This document shows, piece after piece, positions 1 to 5,726 of a stretch of DNA of 5,726 nucleotides. A model generated the notes under the pieces. That model was not told where the DNA came from. It was given only the letters and a program-made list of their open reading frames with translations, and did not search any database. The position numbers were made by a program, and so were the translations under genes. Numbering within the stretch: position 1 is the first letter of the stretch; each line of letters starts with the position of its first letter. Source of the DNA: CAZQLE01 sp964593905 (GTDB taxonomy: Bacteria > Chloroflexota > Anaerolineae > Anaerolineales > Anaerolineaceae); NCBI GenBank assembly GCA_964593905.1, contig CAZQLE010000222.1, positions 1 through 5,726 on the forward strand. The letters are read 5' to 3'.

Positions 1-1059
1 GTGGATGAAGTGCACCGCTGGAACAAGGCCCAGCAGGATGCTTTGCTGCCGCAAGTGGAAAGCGGCATGGTGACCCTGATTGGGGCCACCACTGAAAACC
101 CCTATTTTGAAGTGATCCGCGCCCTGGTTTCACGCTCGCGAATTTTTGAAATGCGGCCGCTCAGCGAAACCAATCTGCGCACAATTTTGCAGCGCGCGCT
201 GCAAGACCCCGAGCGCGGTTATGGCAGGCGTTCAATTTCTTTAAGCGCAGAAGCGGCCGACCATTTGATTGATCTTTCAAGCGGTGATGCGCGCAATTTG
301 TTGAACGCGCTGGAACTGGCTGTGGAAAGTACCCCGGCGGATGAAGACGGCGTCATCCGGGTGAATCTGTCGGTGGCAGAAGAGTCAATTCAGAAGCGTG
401 CGCTGCAATATGATAAAAACGGCGACGCACATTATGACACCATCTCGGCGTTTATCAAATCGGTGCGCGGGTCCGACCCCGACGCGGCGCTGTACTGGCT
501 GGCAAAAATGCTGGCCGCCGGTGAAGATCCACGCTTTGTTTTGCGCCGGTTGATCATTTTGGCCAGTGAAGATATTGGCCTGGCAGACCCGCGTGGTTTG
601 CAGGTGGTATCGGCGGCGGCGTATGCGTTTGAGTATATTGGCCTGCCCGAGGGGCTTTACCCGATTGCCGAAGCCACCCTCTATCTGGCGACTGCGCCAA
701 AATCCAATTCGGCCGGCGCGTTATATAAAGCGATGGATTACGTCACCAAACAGGGCGTTGGCCCGGTGCCCACCCATTTGATGGACAGCAGCCGCGATGC
801 GCGCGGGCTGGGGCACGGGCAGGGCTATCAATATCCACATTCTTTTCCGGGGCATTTTACGCCGCAGCAATATCTGCCGGAGAACGCGCTGGATGTCCGT
901 TTTTACCAACCTTCCGACCAGGGGTACGAAGCAGAGATCATGGCACGGCTGGCCGAATGGCGGGCTGCCCAGGCGGAATATATCGAACGACGATTTAAAA
1001 GCCGTTCCAAAGAGGATGACCATGACCATTCTCCTGCTGATTCGCCACGGGGAAAATGA
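1..1059 (+). CDS. rarA: Replication-associated recombination protein A (RarA/MgsA), AAA+ ATPase, 5'-truncated by the window edge
   Basis: RarA (MgsA; Mgs1/WRNIP1 in eukaryotes) is a cytoplasmic clamp-loader-like AAA+ ATPase that acts at stalled replication forks and DNA ends. The window opens inside the Walker B motif: residues 2-3 are the DE pair of DEVHRWNKAQQDALLP, so the first GTG is an internal Val codon and about 100 N-terminal residues with Walker A lie outside. Visible elements are sensor 1 in GATTENP (residues 28-34), a candidate arginine finger in SRSRIF (44-49), and sensor 2 in SGDARNLLNALE (94-105, Arg98). The C-terminal MgsA tetramerisation region runs from about 170 to 335 and includes EDPRFVLRRLIILASEDIGL. 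A charged, His/Asp-rich tail (335-352) overlaps the next gene and looks poorly conserved. No frameshift or missing motif is seen in the visible part. Family identity is very secure. Confidence 0.96.
   Translation: MDEVHRWNKAQQDALLPQVESGMVTLIGATTENPYFEVIRALVSRSRIFEMRPLSETNLRTILQRALQDPERGYGRRSISLSAEAADHLIDLSSGDARNLLNALELAVESTPADEDGVIRVNLSVAEESIQKRALQYDKNGDAHYDTISAFIKSVRGSDPDAALYWLAKMLAAGEDPRFVLRRLIILASEDIGLADPRGLQVVSAAAYAFEYIGLPEGLYPIAEATLYLATAPKSNSAGALYKAMDYVTKQGVGPVPTHLMDSSRDARGLGHGQGYQYPHSFPGHFTPQQYLPENALDVRFYQPSDQGYEAEIMARLAEWRAAQAEYIERRFKSRSKEDDHDHSPADSPRGK
1010..1015 (+). promoter_or_regulatory. Ribosome binding site that decides the phosphatase start
   Basis: AAGAGG lies inside the rarA 3' end. 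It leaves 6 nt before the ATG at 1022 but no room before the in-frame ATG at 1016. It therefore favours 1022 over 1016, and over the much longer open frame reaching back to 797. The site itself is seen; its use is inferred. Confidence 0.55.
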
Positions 1060-1675
1060 CACCATCGGCAAATGGCTGGCCGGACGCACGCCGGGGATTG
1101 AACTGAACCAGCGCGGCCGCGATCAGGCGGCCGAACTGGGCGAGCGCCTGGGCGGACTGCCGATTAAGGCAGTCTACAGCAGCCCGCTGGAACGCACCCT
1201 GCAGACGGCCGCGCCGCTGGCCGAGCGCCTGGGGGTGACGGTGACCGAGTTTGACCCCATTTTGGAAATTGATTATGGCGCGTGTCGGGGGAAAAGTTTT
1301 AAGCAGTTGAGCCGTACCCGGTTTTGGAAGCAGGTGCAGCAGGCGCCGGGCGATGTGCGCTTTCCGCAGGGCGAGACCCTGGGCGAGGCGCAGCAGCGTG
1401 TCTGGGCCGGGCTGACCGCCCTGGCTGCCGCGCACCCCGCCGAGATGGTGGCCTGTTTTACCCACGGTGATATTATTCGCCTGGCGGTGTGCAAGATCCT
1501 CAATATCGCGATTAATGATTTTCAGAAAATGGTCATTGCCACGGCATCGACGACGGTGATCGCATTAAATGGGCAGCCGGAGCGCAGCGCAGTCTTAACT
1601 GTCAACCAGATGCTGCGTTTTGAAATGCCCACCCCCAGACCCGCAGCATCTGAAAAGAAACAAAAACGCCACTGA
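1022..1675 (+). CDS. Histidine phosphatase superfamily protein, MSMEG_4193-like phosphomutase/phosphatase
   Basis: A 217-residue member of the phosphoglycerate-mutase-like histidine phosphatase superfamily. The N-terminal LLLIRHGEN carries the phospho-accepting His9 beside Arg8. The phosphate pocket is completed by Arg58 in YSSPLERT and His148 in FTHGD. Glu82 in LEIDYG is the likely general acid. The segment LAGRTPGIELNQRGRDQA (19-36) and the region around IDYGACRGKSF resemble the MSMEG_4193 family (TIGR03848), known from actinobacteria and Chloroflexota, whose substrate is unknown. Plain phosphoglycerate mutase is less likely because the protein is short and lacks mutase-specific insertions. 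The frame is open back to 797, but the superfamily fold begins a few residues before RHG and a ribosome site supports 1022, so the gene overlaps rarA by 38 bp in another frame. The tail after residue 200 is Pro- and Lys-rich and is probably not part of the fold. Likely co-transcribed with rarA and the rhodanese. Superfamily call is secure, subfamily moderate. Confidence 0.92.
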   Translation: MTILLLIRHGENDTIGKWLAGRTPGIELNQRGRDQAAELGERLGGLPIKAVYSSPLERTLQTAAPLAERLGVTVTEFDPILEIDYGACRGKSFKQLSRTRFWKQVQQAPGDVRFPQGETLGEAQQRVWAGLTALAAAHPAEMVACFTHGDIIRLAVCKILNIAINDFQKMVIATASTTVIALNGQPERSAVLTVNQMLRFEMPTPRPAASEKKQKRH

Positions 1676-1693
1676 AAAGGAGCATAAATCTTA

Positions 1694-2047
1694 ATGGTAT
1701 TTCGCCGGAATGACTTCCCTTCAATTGACCCCGTGGTGTTGAACACCTGGATGAATGATGGTCAGGCGTTATCGATTCTGGATGTGCGCGAAGCTCAGGA
1801 GCTTCGCATGGCGCGCCTGGCAGATGAACGGGTGGTGCATTTGCCCATCAGCCGCCTGGCCCATGAAGGGCTGCCGCCCGAGTTGAAAGACCCGCACCAG
1901 CGTTTGGTGGTGATGTGTCATATGGGCGCGCGCAGCGCCCAGGTCACCGCCTGGTTGTGCGCCCAGGGGTGGGACCAGACCTATAACCTGTCTGGAGGAA
2001 TTGATGCATATGCGCGGGTGGTGAACCCGGCCGTGGGGGTGTATTAA
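1694..2047 (+). CDS. Single-domain rhodanese-like sulfurtransferase
   Basis: A 117-residue stand-alone rhodanese domain, the usual size for GlpE-like proteins. The family transfers sulfane sulfur through a cysteine persulfide to cyanide, thioredoxin or cellular acceptors. The hallmarks are the ILDVRE strand and turn (28-33), the active-site loop CHMGAR with Cys75 and Arg80, and the C-terminal NLSGGIDAYA motif (98-107). The loop has the six-residue length of sulfur-transferring rhodaneses, not the longer loop of Cdc25/arsenate-reductase-type phosphatases. No signal peptide or membrane segment is visible, so it is probably cytoplasmic. The AAGGAG at 1677-1682 sits 11 nt before the ATG, slightly long but the best site nearby. 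The gene starts 18 bp after the phosphatase stop, which suggests one transcript. The physiological sulfur acceptor cannot be told from sequence. Confidence 0.94.
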   Translation: MVFRRNDFPSIDPVVLNTWMNDGQALSILDVREAQELRMARLADERVVHLPISRLAHEGLPPELKDPHQRLVVMCHMGARSAQVTAWLCAQGWDQTYNLSGGIDAYARVVNPAVGVY

Positions 2048-2050
2048 ACG

Positions 2051-2070
2051 GTTTGCCGACAGCGGAAAAC
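2051..2070. terminator. Weak hairpin between convergent genes, possible terminator
   Basis: In the 51-bp gap between the convergent rhodanese and carbonic anhydrase genes, GTTT-G-CCG / CGG-A-AAAC can fold into a stem of seven pairs with one G/A mismatch and a 4-nt ACAG loop. No T-run follows on the plus strand, so it is not a classic intrinsic terminator in that direction. On the minus strand, a separate very short CCC/GGG stem at 2072-2084 is followed by TGTTTT. Some element must end or buffer the two converging transcripts here, but the structure is weak and the call is tentative. Confidence 0.22.
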
Positions 2071-2098
2071 ACCCCAAATTCGGGCTTGAAATGATTAA

Positions 2099-2698
2099 TT
2101 AATCCAGCAAAACCACTTTTCCGCTATCCAGATCGTAGCGCGCCGCAACGATGGAGATTTGTTGGGCGGTCACCAGCGGCCGCAGTACGGGTTCATTTTC
2201 TCGCAGCCGGGCAGCGATACAGCCGGCGTTGAGGTCCACAACCGCAGCCGGCAAATCTGCCGCACCCGAACTTCGGGCTTTTTCCACCGACGGCAGGATA
2301 ATTTCGAGGATGCTGGCAATGTGGCCTTCGGCTTCGCCCGCTGCGCAGGCCGCCTTGACCGCACCGCAATGCTGATGCCCCAGCACCAGCACCAGTTTAA
2401 TGCCCAGATGCGCCACCGCATATTCGATGCTGCCCAGGCTGACTTTATCGAACACGTTGCCGGCGGTGCGGATGACAAATAGGTCACCGATGCCCTGATC
2501 AAACAGAATTTCAGGTGGTACCCGTGAATCGGAGCAGGTTAAAACGGCGGCGAACGGTTTTTGACCGGCCACCACCGCAGCGCGGCGGGCGAGGTCTTGA
2601 TGGGGGTGCTGAACGGCAGCCGCCGCAAACCGGGCGTTGCCTTCCATCAGACGCGCAAGTGCTTCTTGTGCTGTGAGACCGGGGGTTGTTGAACTCAT
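2099..2698 (-). CDS. Beta-class carbonic anhydrase
   Basis: A 199-residue beta-carbonic anhydrase, which interconverts CO2 and bicarbonate at a zinc site in the cytoplasm. The zinc and catalytic residues are intact: Cys55, Asp57 and Arg59 in the CSDSR motif, and His108 and Cys111 in GHQHCGAVKA. The segments VIRTAGNVFD (75-84) and SLGSIEYAVAHLG (87-99) match the conserved core. The C-terminal strand region ARYDLDSGKVVLL is also typical. Length is normal for the prokaryotic beta family and no signal peptide is present. The ATG is preceded by AGGA at 2708-2711 (9 nt spacing), and residues 9-24 already match the family's N-terminal helix, so this start is good. It is the last gene of the minus-strand set, 54 bp after the HAD gene. 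It probably supplies bicarbonate for carboxylases or pH balance; a carbon-fixation role is not shown. Confidence 0.97.
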   Translation of the reverse strand: MSSTTPGLTAQEALARLMEGNARFAAAAVQHPHQDLARRAAVVAGQKPFAAVLTCSDSRVPPEILFDQGIGDLFVIRTAGNVFDKVSLGSIEYAVAHLGIKLVLVLGHQHCGAVKAACAAGEAEGHIASILEIILPSVEKARSSGAADLPAAVVDLNAGCIAARLRENEPVLRPLVTAQQISIVAARYDLDSGKVVLLD

Positions 2699-2752
2699 TT
2701 TACCTGTTCCTGTGGGGTGGATTGCTTTTTTGTAGAAAAGGTGGCTGCATCC

Positions 2753-3436
2753 TCACCTGTTTTGAAGGATTTCTGCCAGGTCGGCCGTGTTGGGTAGAAT
2801 CAGATCGGCACCGGCTTTGCGCAGCTCGGCTTCCTGACCAAAGCCGCATAATACCCCCACTGTCTGCGCACCGGCGGCTTTCCCGGCTTTAATATCGACT
2901 GTGGTATCGCCCACCATCAGGCAGGCCTCAGGGGCAACACCTATTTGCGCGGCCGCCCATTGAATGGGGTGAGGATAGGGTTTGGTATATTCGCAGGTCT
3001 GCGCGGTGGCAATTGCGCGAAAAAACGGCAGCAGATCGAACTGATTAAGAAAACGGTGTGTGCCCTGTGACCCGCGGGCGCTGACAACCGCCAGCGGAAA
3101 GCGCGGCGCCAGGGCGGCCAGCATGGTCTCGACGCCGGGAATTAACCAGAATTTTCTGGGCGGGCTGCTTTCTTTGCGGCGCGAAAGGCGGTTGAGCACC
3201 CAGGCGGCTTCGTCATCCAGGTGCAGGCGGTCCAGCAGATGATAGACGGTGTTGCCGGGGCTTTCGAGCTGCATCAGGGTGCGCCGGGCAAAATGCTGGG
3301 TTTGTCTGTCGCGAAAGGCAAAACGCAGTGGCTGGAGCAGGCGTTGAAACCGGGCGACCCACAGGTCGTCGGTATCGCTGAGCGTGCCATCCACATCAAA
3401 ACAAATGGCTTGAATGCGGGCAAGGTCGATGGACAT
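2753..3436 (-). CDS. HAD-superfamily hydrolase, phosphoglycolate-phosphatase-like
   Basis: A 227-residue HAD phosphatase with a helical cap between motifs I and II (subclass C1), as in phosphoglycolate phosphatase and beta-phosphoglucomutase. Counting from the ATG at 3436, motif I is FDVDGTL with nucleophile Asp14 and acid/base Asp16. Motif II is VVSARG with Ser119. Motif III is Lys152 in TKPYPHP. Motif IV is GDTTVD with Asp177 and Asp181 for Mg2+. GDTTVDIKAGKAAG and the later GVLCGFG are typical of Gph-type enzymes, but substrate is hard to predict in this superfamily; other sugar phosphates or pyrophosphate are possible. An upstream in-frame TTG at 3454 would add six residues and overlap the preceding gene by 11 bp. 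The ATG, 7 bp after that gene's stop, is preferred because motif I follows directly. No clear Shine-Dalgarno site precedes it, so translation may be coupled, or leaderless. Confidence 0.93.
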   Translation of the reverse strand: MSIDLARIQAICFDVDGTLSDTDDLWVARFQRLLQPLRFAFRDRQTQHFARRTLMQLESPGNTVYHLLDRLHLDDEAAWVLNRLSRRKESSPPRKFWLIPGVETMLAALAPRFPLAVVSARGSQGTHRFLNQFDLLPFFRAIATAQTCEYTKPYPHPIQWAAAQIGVAPEACLMVGDTTVDIKAGKAAGAQTVGVLCGFGQEAELRKAGADLILPNTADLAEILQNR

Positions 3437-3442
3437 GGCGCG

Positions 3443-3448
3443 ATTATA
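3443..3448 (-). promoter_or_regulatory. Possible -10 box (TATAAT) immediately before the HAD gene
   Basis: A perfect TATAAT consensus, reading on the minus strand, ends 6 nt before the HAD ATG and overlaps the stop codon of the preceding peptidase gene. If used, transcription would begin at or next to the ATG and give a leaderless mRNA, which would fit the missing ribosome site. No convincing -35 box is seen 16-18 bp upstream; TTGCTG lies 19 bp away and matches only TTG. A chance match is quite possible. Confidence 0.2.
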
Positions 3449-4763
3449 ACCCAAAGGCCTGCTGTAGCAGCAAAAATTGCTCTGAACTGGGAGCAGAAAG
3501 ATAGATGGTTTTATCTGCCTGCTGAATGATCAGCCGGTTTTTTTCAATATCGGCCTCACCAGCCCGTTTTTTCAGGTGGGCCGAAAAGGCCTGATAGTAC
3601 TCATTGGCGTCGGTTTCACTATCCCAGGCGATCTGCTGCACCACCAGCGGCCCGGCCTCACACTGATAAACCGCGTACCGGTCTCCGCCCCAACCGGCGG
3701 CGGCGCGGCGGGCTTCGGCCTCGGGCACACGCCAGTCTTGCTGCTCGCTGCGGGCCAGTTGCAAATATAGATACCACTCACCCAGCCCGCTTTCGCTGAT
3801 CAACGTACAGGTCTCCAGCGCGGGCTGCAAGTCAGGCAGGCTGACCGGCAAGGCCGGTTCGGCAGGATATTTTTCGGGGTGCAGAATTTGTTCGGTGGTG
3901 ACCGGCGGGTTTTCAAGGGCCTGGTTGACCGCATCCCAACCGCCCCGGTCGTAGATGGACTGCACAAACTCCATGCCGCGCTGGTAAGGGAAGAGAAAGT
4001 CATCCTGTAAATACTGCGGGGCAGAATCGAAGACCGGGCTGGAATAGTTTTGCGCCAGGCTGGCAATCTCATTGCGGTCTGCCTCGCTGGCATGACGCAA
4101 GAACCAGAATTGTTCGGCCAGTGAAGCATCGCCTTCCACCAACGCCTGCACGGCGGCGCAGCGTTCGGGGTTCAGCTCGCAGTCTTCGTCGTTGAACTTC
4201 AGCCCCTCGCGCAGGTTGTAGGTCTGGTCTTGCAGCAGGTGGGTGAATTCATGGGCGTAGGTCATGCGCTCCACCCCGCCAAATTCACCGCCCACCACAA
4301 ACATCTCTTTTGTTTTCGGGTCATAGAACCCGGCCACCTGTTCTGAATAAAGCCGGGTATACAGGTCGATCAGGTCGTAGTTTGCGGGCAGCAGACCCAG
4401 CGCCCACAACTCATACGCATCATCCGCTGCGTCTTGCGGGGTATATTCAACAAAAAACTCGCTGCTTACCTTCTCGCTCAATTCGTCAGGGGTGAGCAGT
4501 TCGCGGTGGATGGTGTTCCGGGGCAGCAGCCCGCGCAGGTGGATGATCTGCTTCTGAATCTCATCCATCTGCGATGCGGCGGCAGAAGGGACATTGCCGG
4601 TGATATCGATCTCTGGAATTTCCAGCGTTGCGGTCGGGGTGGAGGCTGCGCCGGTCTCGGCACGGTTGGCGGCAAACACCAGGCTGACGGCTGCCAGGGC
4701 GCTGAACCCCAGACAGACGACCCCGATCAAAACCAGAATGGAAAAGATCACACGTCGTGACAT
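3444..4763 (-). CDS. Membrane-anchored HEXXH zinc-metallopeptidase-like protein
   Basis: A 439-residue protein with one N-terminal hydrophobic segment (residues 5-31) preceded by two arginines, so it is probably an uncleaved anchor or signal peptide with the rest outside the membrane. A Thr/Ala/Pro-rich linker follows (35-65). The core contains LYSEQVAGFYDPKTKEMF (138-155) and then the zinc motif HEFTH (His171, Glu172, His175). Glu210 in ALVEGDA is a plausible third zinc ligand, as in gluzincin-type peptidases. The C-terminal half includes TEQILHPEKYP (290-300) and GWGGDRYAVY (357-366), resembling uncharacterised proteins remembered from Chloroflexota. Cysteines at 195/202 and 319/368 could form disulfides outside the cell. 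A good AAGGTGA site at 4768-4774 supports the start. The gene begins 16 bp after the C39-like/TPR gene, so they are probably co-expressed. Substrate is unknown and proteolysis is inferred from the motif only. Confidence 0.85.
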   Translation of the reverse strand: MSRRVIFSILVLIGVVCLGFSALAAVSLVFAANRAETGAASTPTATLEIPEIDITGNVPSAAASQMDEIQKQIIHLRGLLPRNTIHRELLTPDELSEKVSSEFFVEYTPQDAADDAYELWALGLLPANYDLIDLYTRLYSEQVAGFYDPKTKEMFVVGGEFGGVERMTYAHEFTHLLQDQTYNLREGLKFNDEDCELNPERCAAVQALVEGDASLAEQFWFLRHASEADRNEIASLAQNYSSPVFDSAPQYLQDDFLFPYQRGMEFVQSIYDRGGWDAVNQALENPPVTTEQILHPEKYPAEPALPVSLPDLQPALETCTLISESGLGEWYLYLQLARSEQQDWRVPEAEARRAAAGWGGDRYAVYQCEAGPLVVQQIAWDSETDANEYYQAFSAHLKKRAGEADIEKNRLIIQQADKTIYLSAPSSEQFLLLQQAFGL

Positions 4764-4779
4764 TGCTTCACCTTGGAGC

Positions 4780-5726
4780 TTAATTTTGAGCTACATAACC
4801 GTAGGCGTACTGCGCATCTCCGTAATCGGGGCGGGCATCCAGCGCTTTTTGAAAGCTTAGCAGGGCCTCATTGCGGTTGCCGGCGCGATATTGCGCCCAA
4901 CCGCGCCACAACAGCGCTTCTTCTGAGTTGGGTGTGACCGAAAGGGCATATTCGGTCAGCGCAAGCAAATCGTCATTGCGTCCGCTGTGGAAATAAGCCA
5001 GGAATGGGCCAAACTGGTAGCGCAGCATCCGCTGCGGCAGATTCATCTGTCGGGCCTGGTCATAGGCCTGCACGGCCTCATCATAGCGTTCAAAATAGGT
5101 GAGGTTGCTGCCCACGTTGAACCAGGCAAAGACATTGCGCGGGTCGGCCTGGGTTTCGGCCTGCGCTTTTTCAAGTGCGCGCTGACGGTTGGTGTCGGGG
5201 TTCCAATCTTCACCCAGCAGCGCCGCGATTTCACCTTCGCGTTCGGCCGGATAAATGAGCATAAATGCGCGGTTAAACGAGACCCAGTCGGCATCAATTT
5301 GACTGTAACTGACCTGGCGGTTGGGGCCCAGAAACGCATCTTGGGTGAAGAAGGTTTGATCGCCGTCGTTATAACCGGTGAGCAGCAAATAATGCCCTGA
5401 CCAGCGGTCATCGTTATACCAGAAGTTCTCTTCCAGCAGCATGGAGGCCTCGATCATCACCGGATAACCGGCGGCGATCAACGTTTTTGCCCGGTCAACG
5501 CTGCCGTTCACGCGGTAGATGGCGCGATATTCCCCAGCCTGATTGGCAACATACGCGGCCAGTTCATCGATATTGACATTTCGATCGGCCCGTTCAGGTT
5601 TGATCACATCGGCAACCGTATACTGGTCGCCCTCCCAGCCCCAGAATTTCAGCGCCATCGCCAGCGCCGCAGGACCGCAGTTGTTCCAATCCTGCCGCTC
5701 GTAAGCCGGGGCGGGGAGCTGCACCC
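4780..5726 (-). CDS. C39-like cysteine peptidase domain with C-terminal TPR repeats, 5'-truncated by the window edge
   Basis: A protein whose N-terminus, perhaps including a signal peptide or anchor, lies beyond the right edge; 314 residues are visible, numbered here from the GTG at 5724. Residues 1-165 form a papain-like domain of the C39 peptidase family (PF13529-like): Gln11 and Cys16 in QDWNNCGPAALAM, His111 in GHYLLLTGY, and Asp129 in FFTQDAF give a complete Cys-His-Asp set with an oxyanion Gln. Helical TPR-type repeats follow, clearest at 196-229 (WFNVGSNL, RYDEAVQAYDQA) and 266-300 (ALLWRGWAQY, NEALLSFQKAL), with a divergent unit between. TPRs usually bind partner proteins or peptides. 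Classical C39 enzymes cleave bacteriocin leaders within ABC exporters, but no ABC domain or precursor peptide is visible here, so that role is not supported. The GTG at 5724 is almost certainly an internal Val codon. It is the first visible gene of the minus-strand set. Confidence 0.85.
   Translation of the reverse strand, partial: VQLPAPAYERQDWNNCGPAALAMALKFWGWEGDQYTVADVIKPERADRNVNIDELAAYVANQAGEYRAIYRVNGSVDRAKTLIAAGYPVMIEASMLLEENFWYNDDRWSGHYLLLTGYNDGDQTFFTQDAFLGPNRQVSYSQIDADWVSFNRAFMLIYPAEREGEIAALLGEDWNPDTNRQRALEKAQAETQADPRNVFAWFNVGSNLTYFERYDEAVQAYDQARQMNLPQRMLRYQFGPFLAYFHSGRNDDLLALTEYALSVTPNSEEALLWRGWAQYRAGNRNEALLSFQKALDARPDYGDAQYAYGYVAQN

Noticed and set aside
797..1021. N-terminal extension of the phosphatase frame back to 797
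   Set aside because: This stretch is the out-of-frame shadow of rarA. The superfamily fold starts just before RHG, and the ribosome site points to 1022.
995..1465. Minus-strand open frame opposite the phosphatase
   Set aside because: Low-complexity composition typical of antisense reading of a GC-rich gene. It matches no family and has no clear ribosome site.
2159..2482. Plus-strand open frames opposite the carbonic anhydrase
   Set aside because: They overlap the intact, clearly conserved carbonic anhydrase and show no recognisable domain.
2699..2752. Terminator or small RNA in the 54-bp gap between the HAD and carbonic anhydrase genes
   Set aside because: Only a poor inverted repeat (GGATGC/GCAATCC, with a mismatch) and no stem followed by a T-run. 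It holds the carbonic anhydrase ribosome site and nothing else I can support.
3444..4763. Possible lipoprotein signal around Cys17 of the HEXXH protein
   Set aside because: The residues before the Cys are GVV; position -1 is Val and not Gly, Ala or Ser, so there is no proper lipobox. A membrane anchor or ordinary signal peptide fits better.
4987..5400. 137-codon plus-strand open frame opposite the C39-like/TPR gene
   Set aside because: It lies opposite conserved catalytic and TPR coding sequence and has no family features, so it is judged a shadow frame.
1..5726. Mobile elements, CRISPR arrays, tRNA or rRNA genes, riboswitches
   Set aside because: No direct-repeat arrays, transposase or integrase genes, terminal inverted repeats or tRNA-like folds were seen, and the genes leave almost no free space.

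Overview
This is a gene-dense bacterial chromosomal segment, GC-rich, with seven protein-coding genes and no RNA genes, mobile elements or CRISPR arrays. The likely source is a Chloroflexota bacterium, perhaps Anaerolineae. This rests on remembered resemblance of three proteins to types common there: the C39-like/TPR protein, the membrane-anchored HEXXH protein with a C-terminal WGGDRY segment, and the MSMEG_4193-type phosphatase. No search was run, so the assignment is moderate.

Layout: two gene sets converge near position 2070. The plus-strand set (1-2047) is the C-terminal three quarters of RarA/MgsA (cut by the window's left edge), a histidine-phosphatase-superfamily protein overlapping it by 38 bp, and a single-domain rhodanese 18 bp further on. 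The minus-strand set (5726-2099), in transcription order, is a C39-like peptidase domain fused to TPR repeats (cut by the right edge), a membrane-anchored HEXXH zinc-peptidase-like protein, a HAD phosphatase of the phosphoglycolate-phosphatase type, and a beta-carbonic anhydrase. Gaps in this set are 16, 7 and 54 bp, so it looks like one operon, possibly with internal initiation before the last two genes.

Functionally, the plus-strand genes are housekeeping: replication-fork maintenance, a small-molecule phosphatase or mutase, and a sulfurtransferase or thiol-relay protein. On the minus strand, the first two genes are a pair of protease-like proteins. The second is predicted to act outside the cytoplasmic membrane; the first has its N-terminus outside the window, so its location is unknown. 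The last two genes are soluble metabolic enzymes. The protease-like pair is the least understood part of the window and the best candidate for an uncharacterised system, but nothing here demonstrates one. No stretch without a gene exceeds 60 bp.
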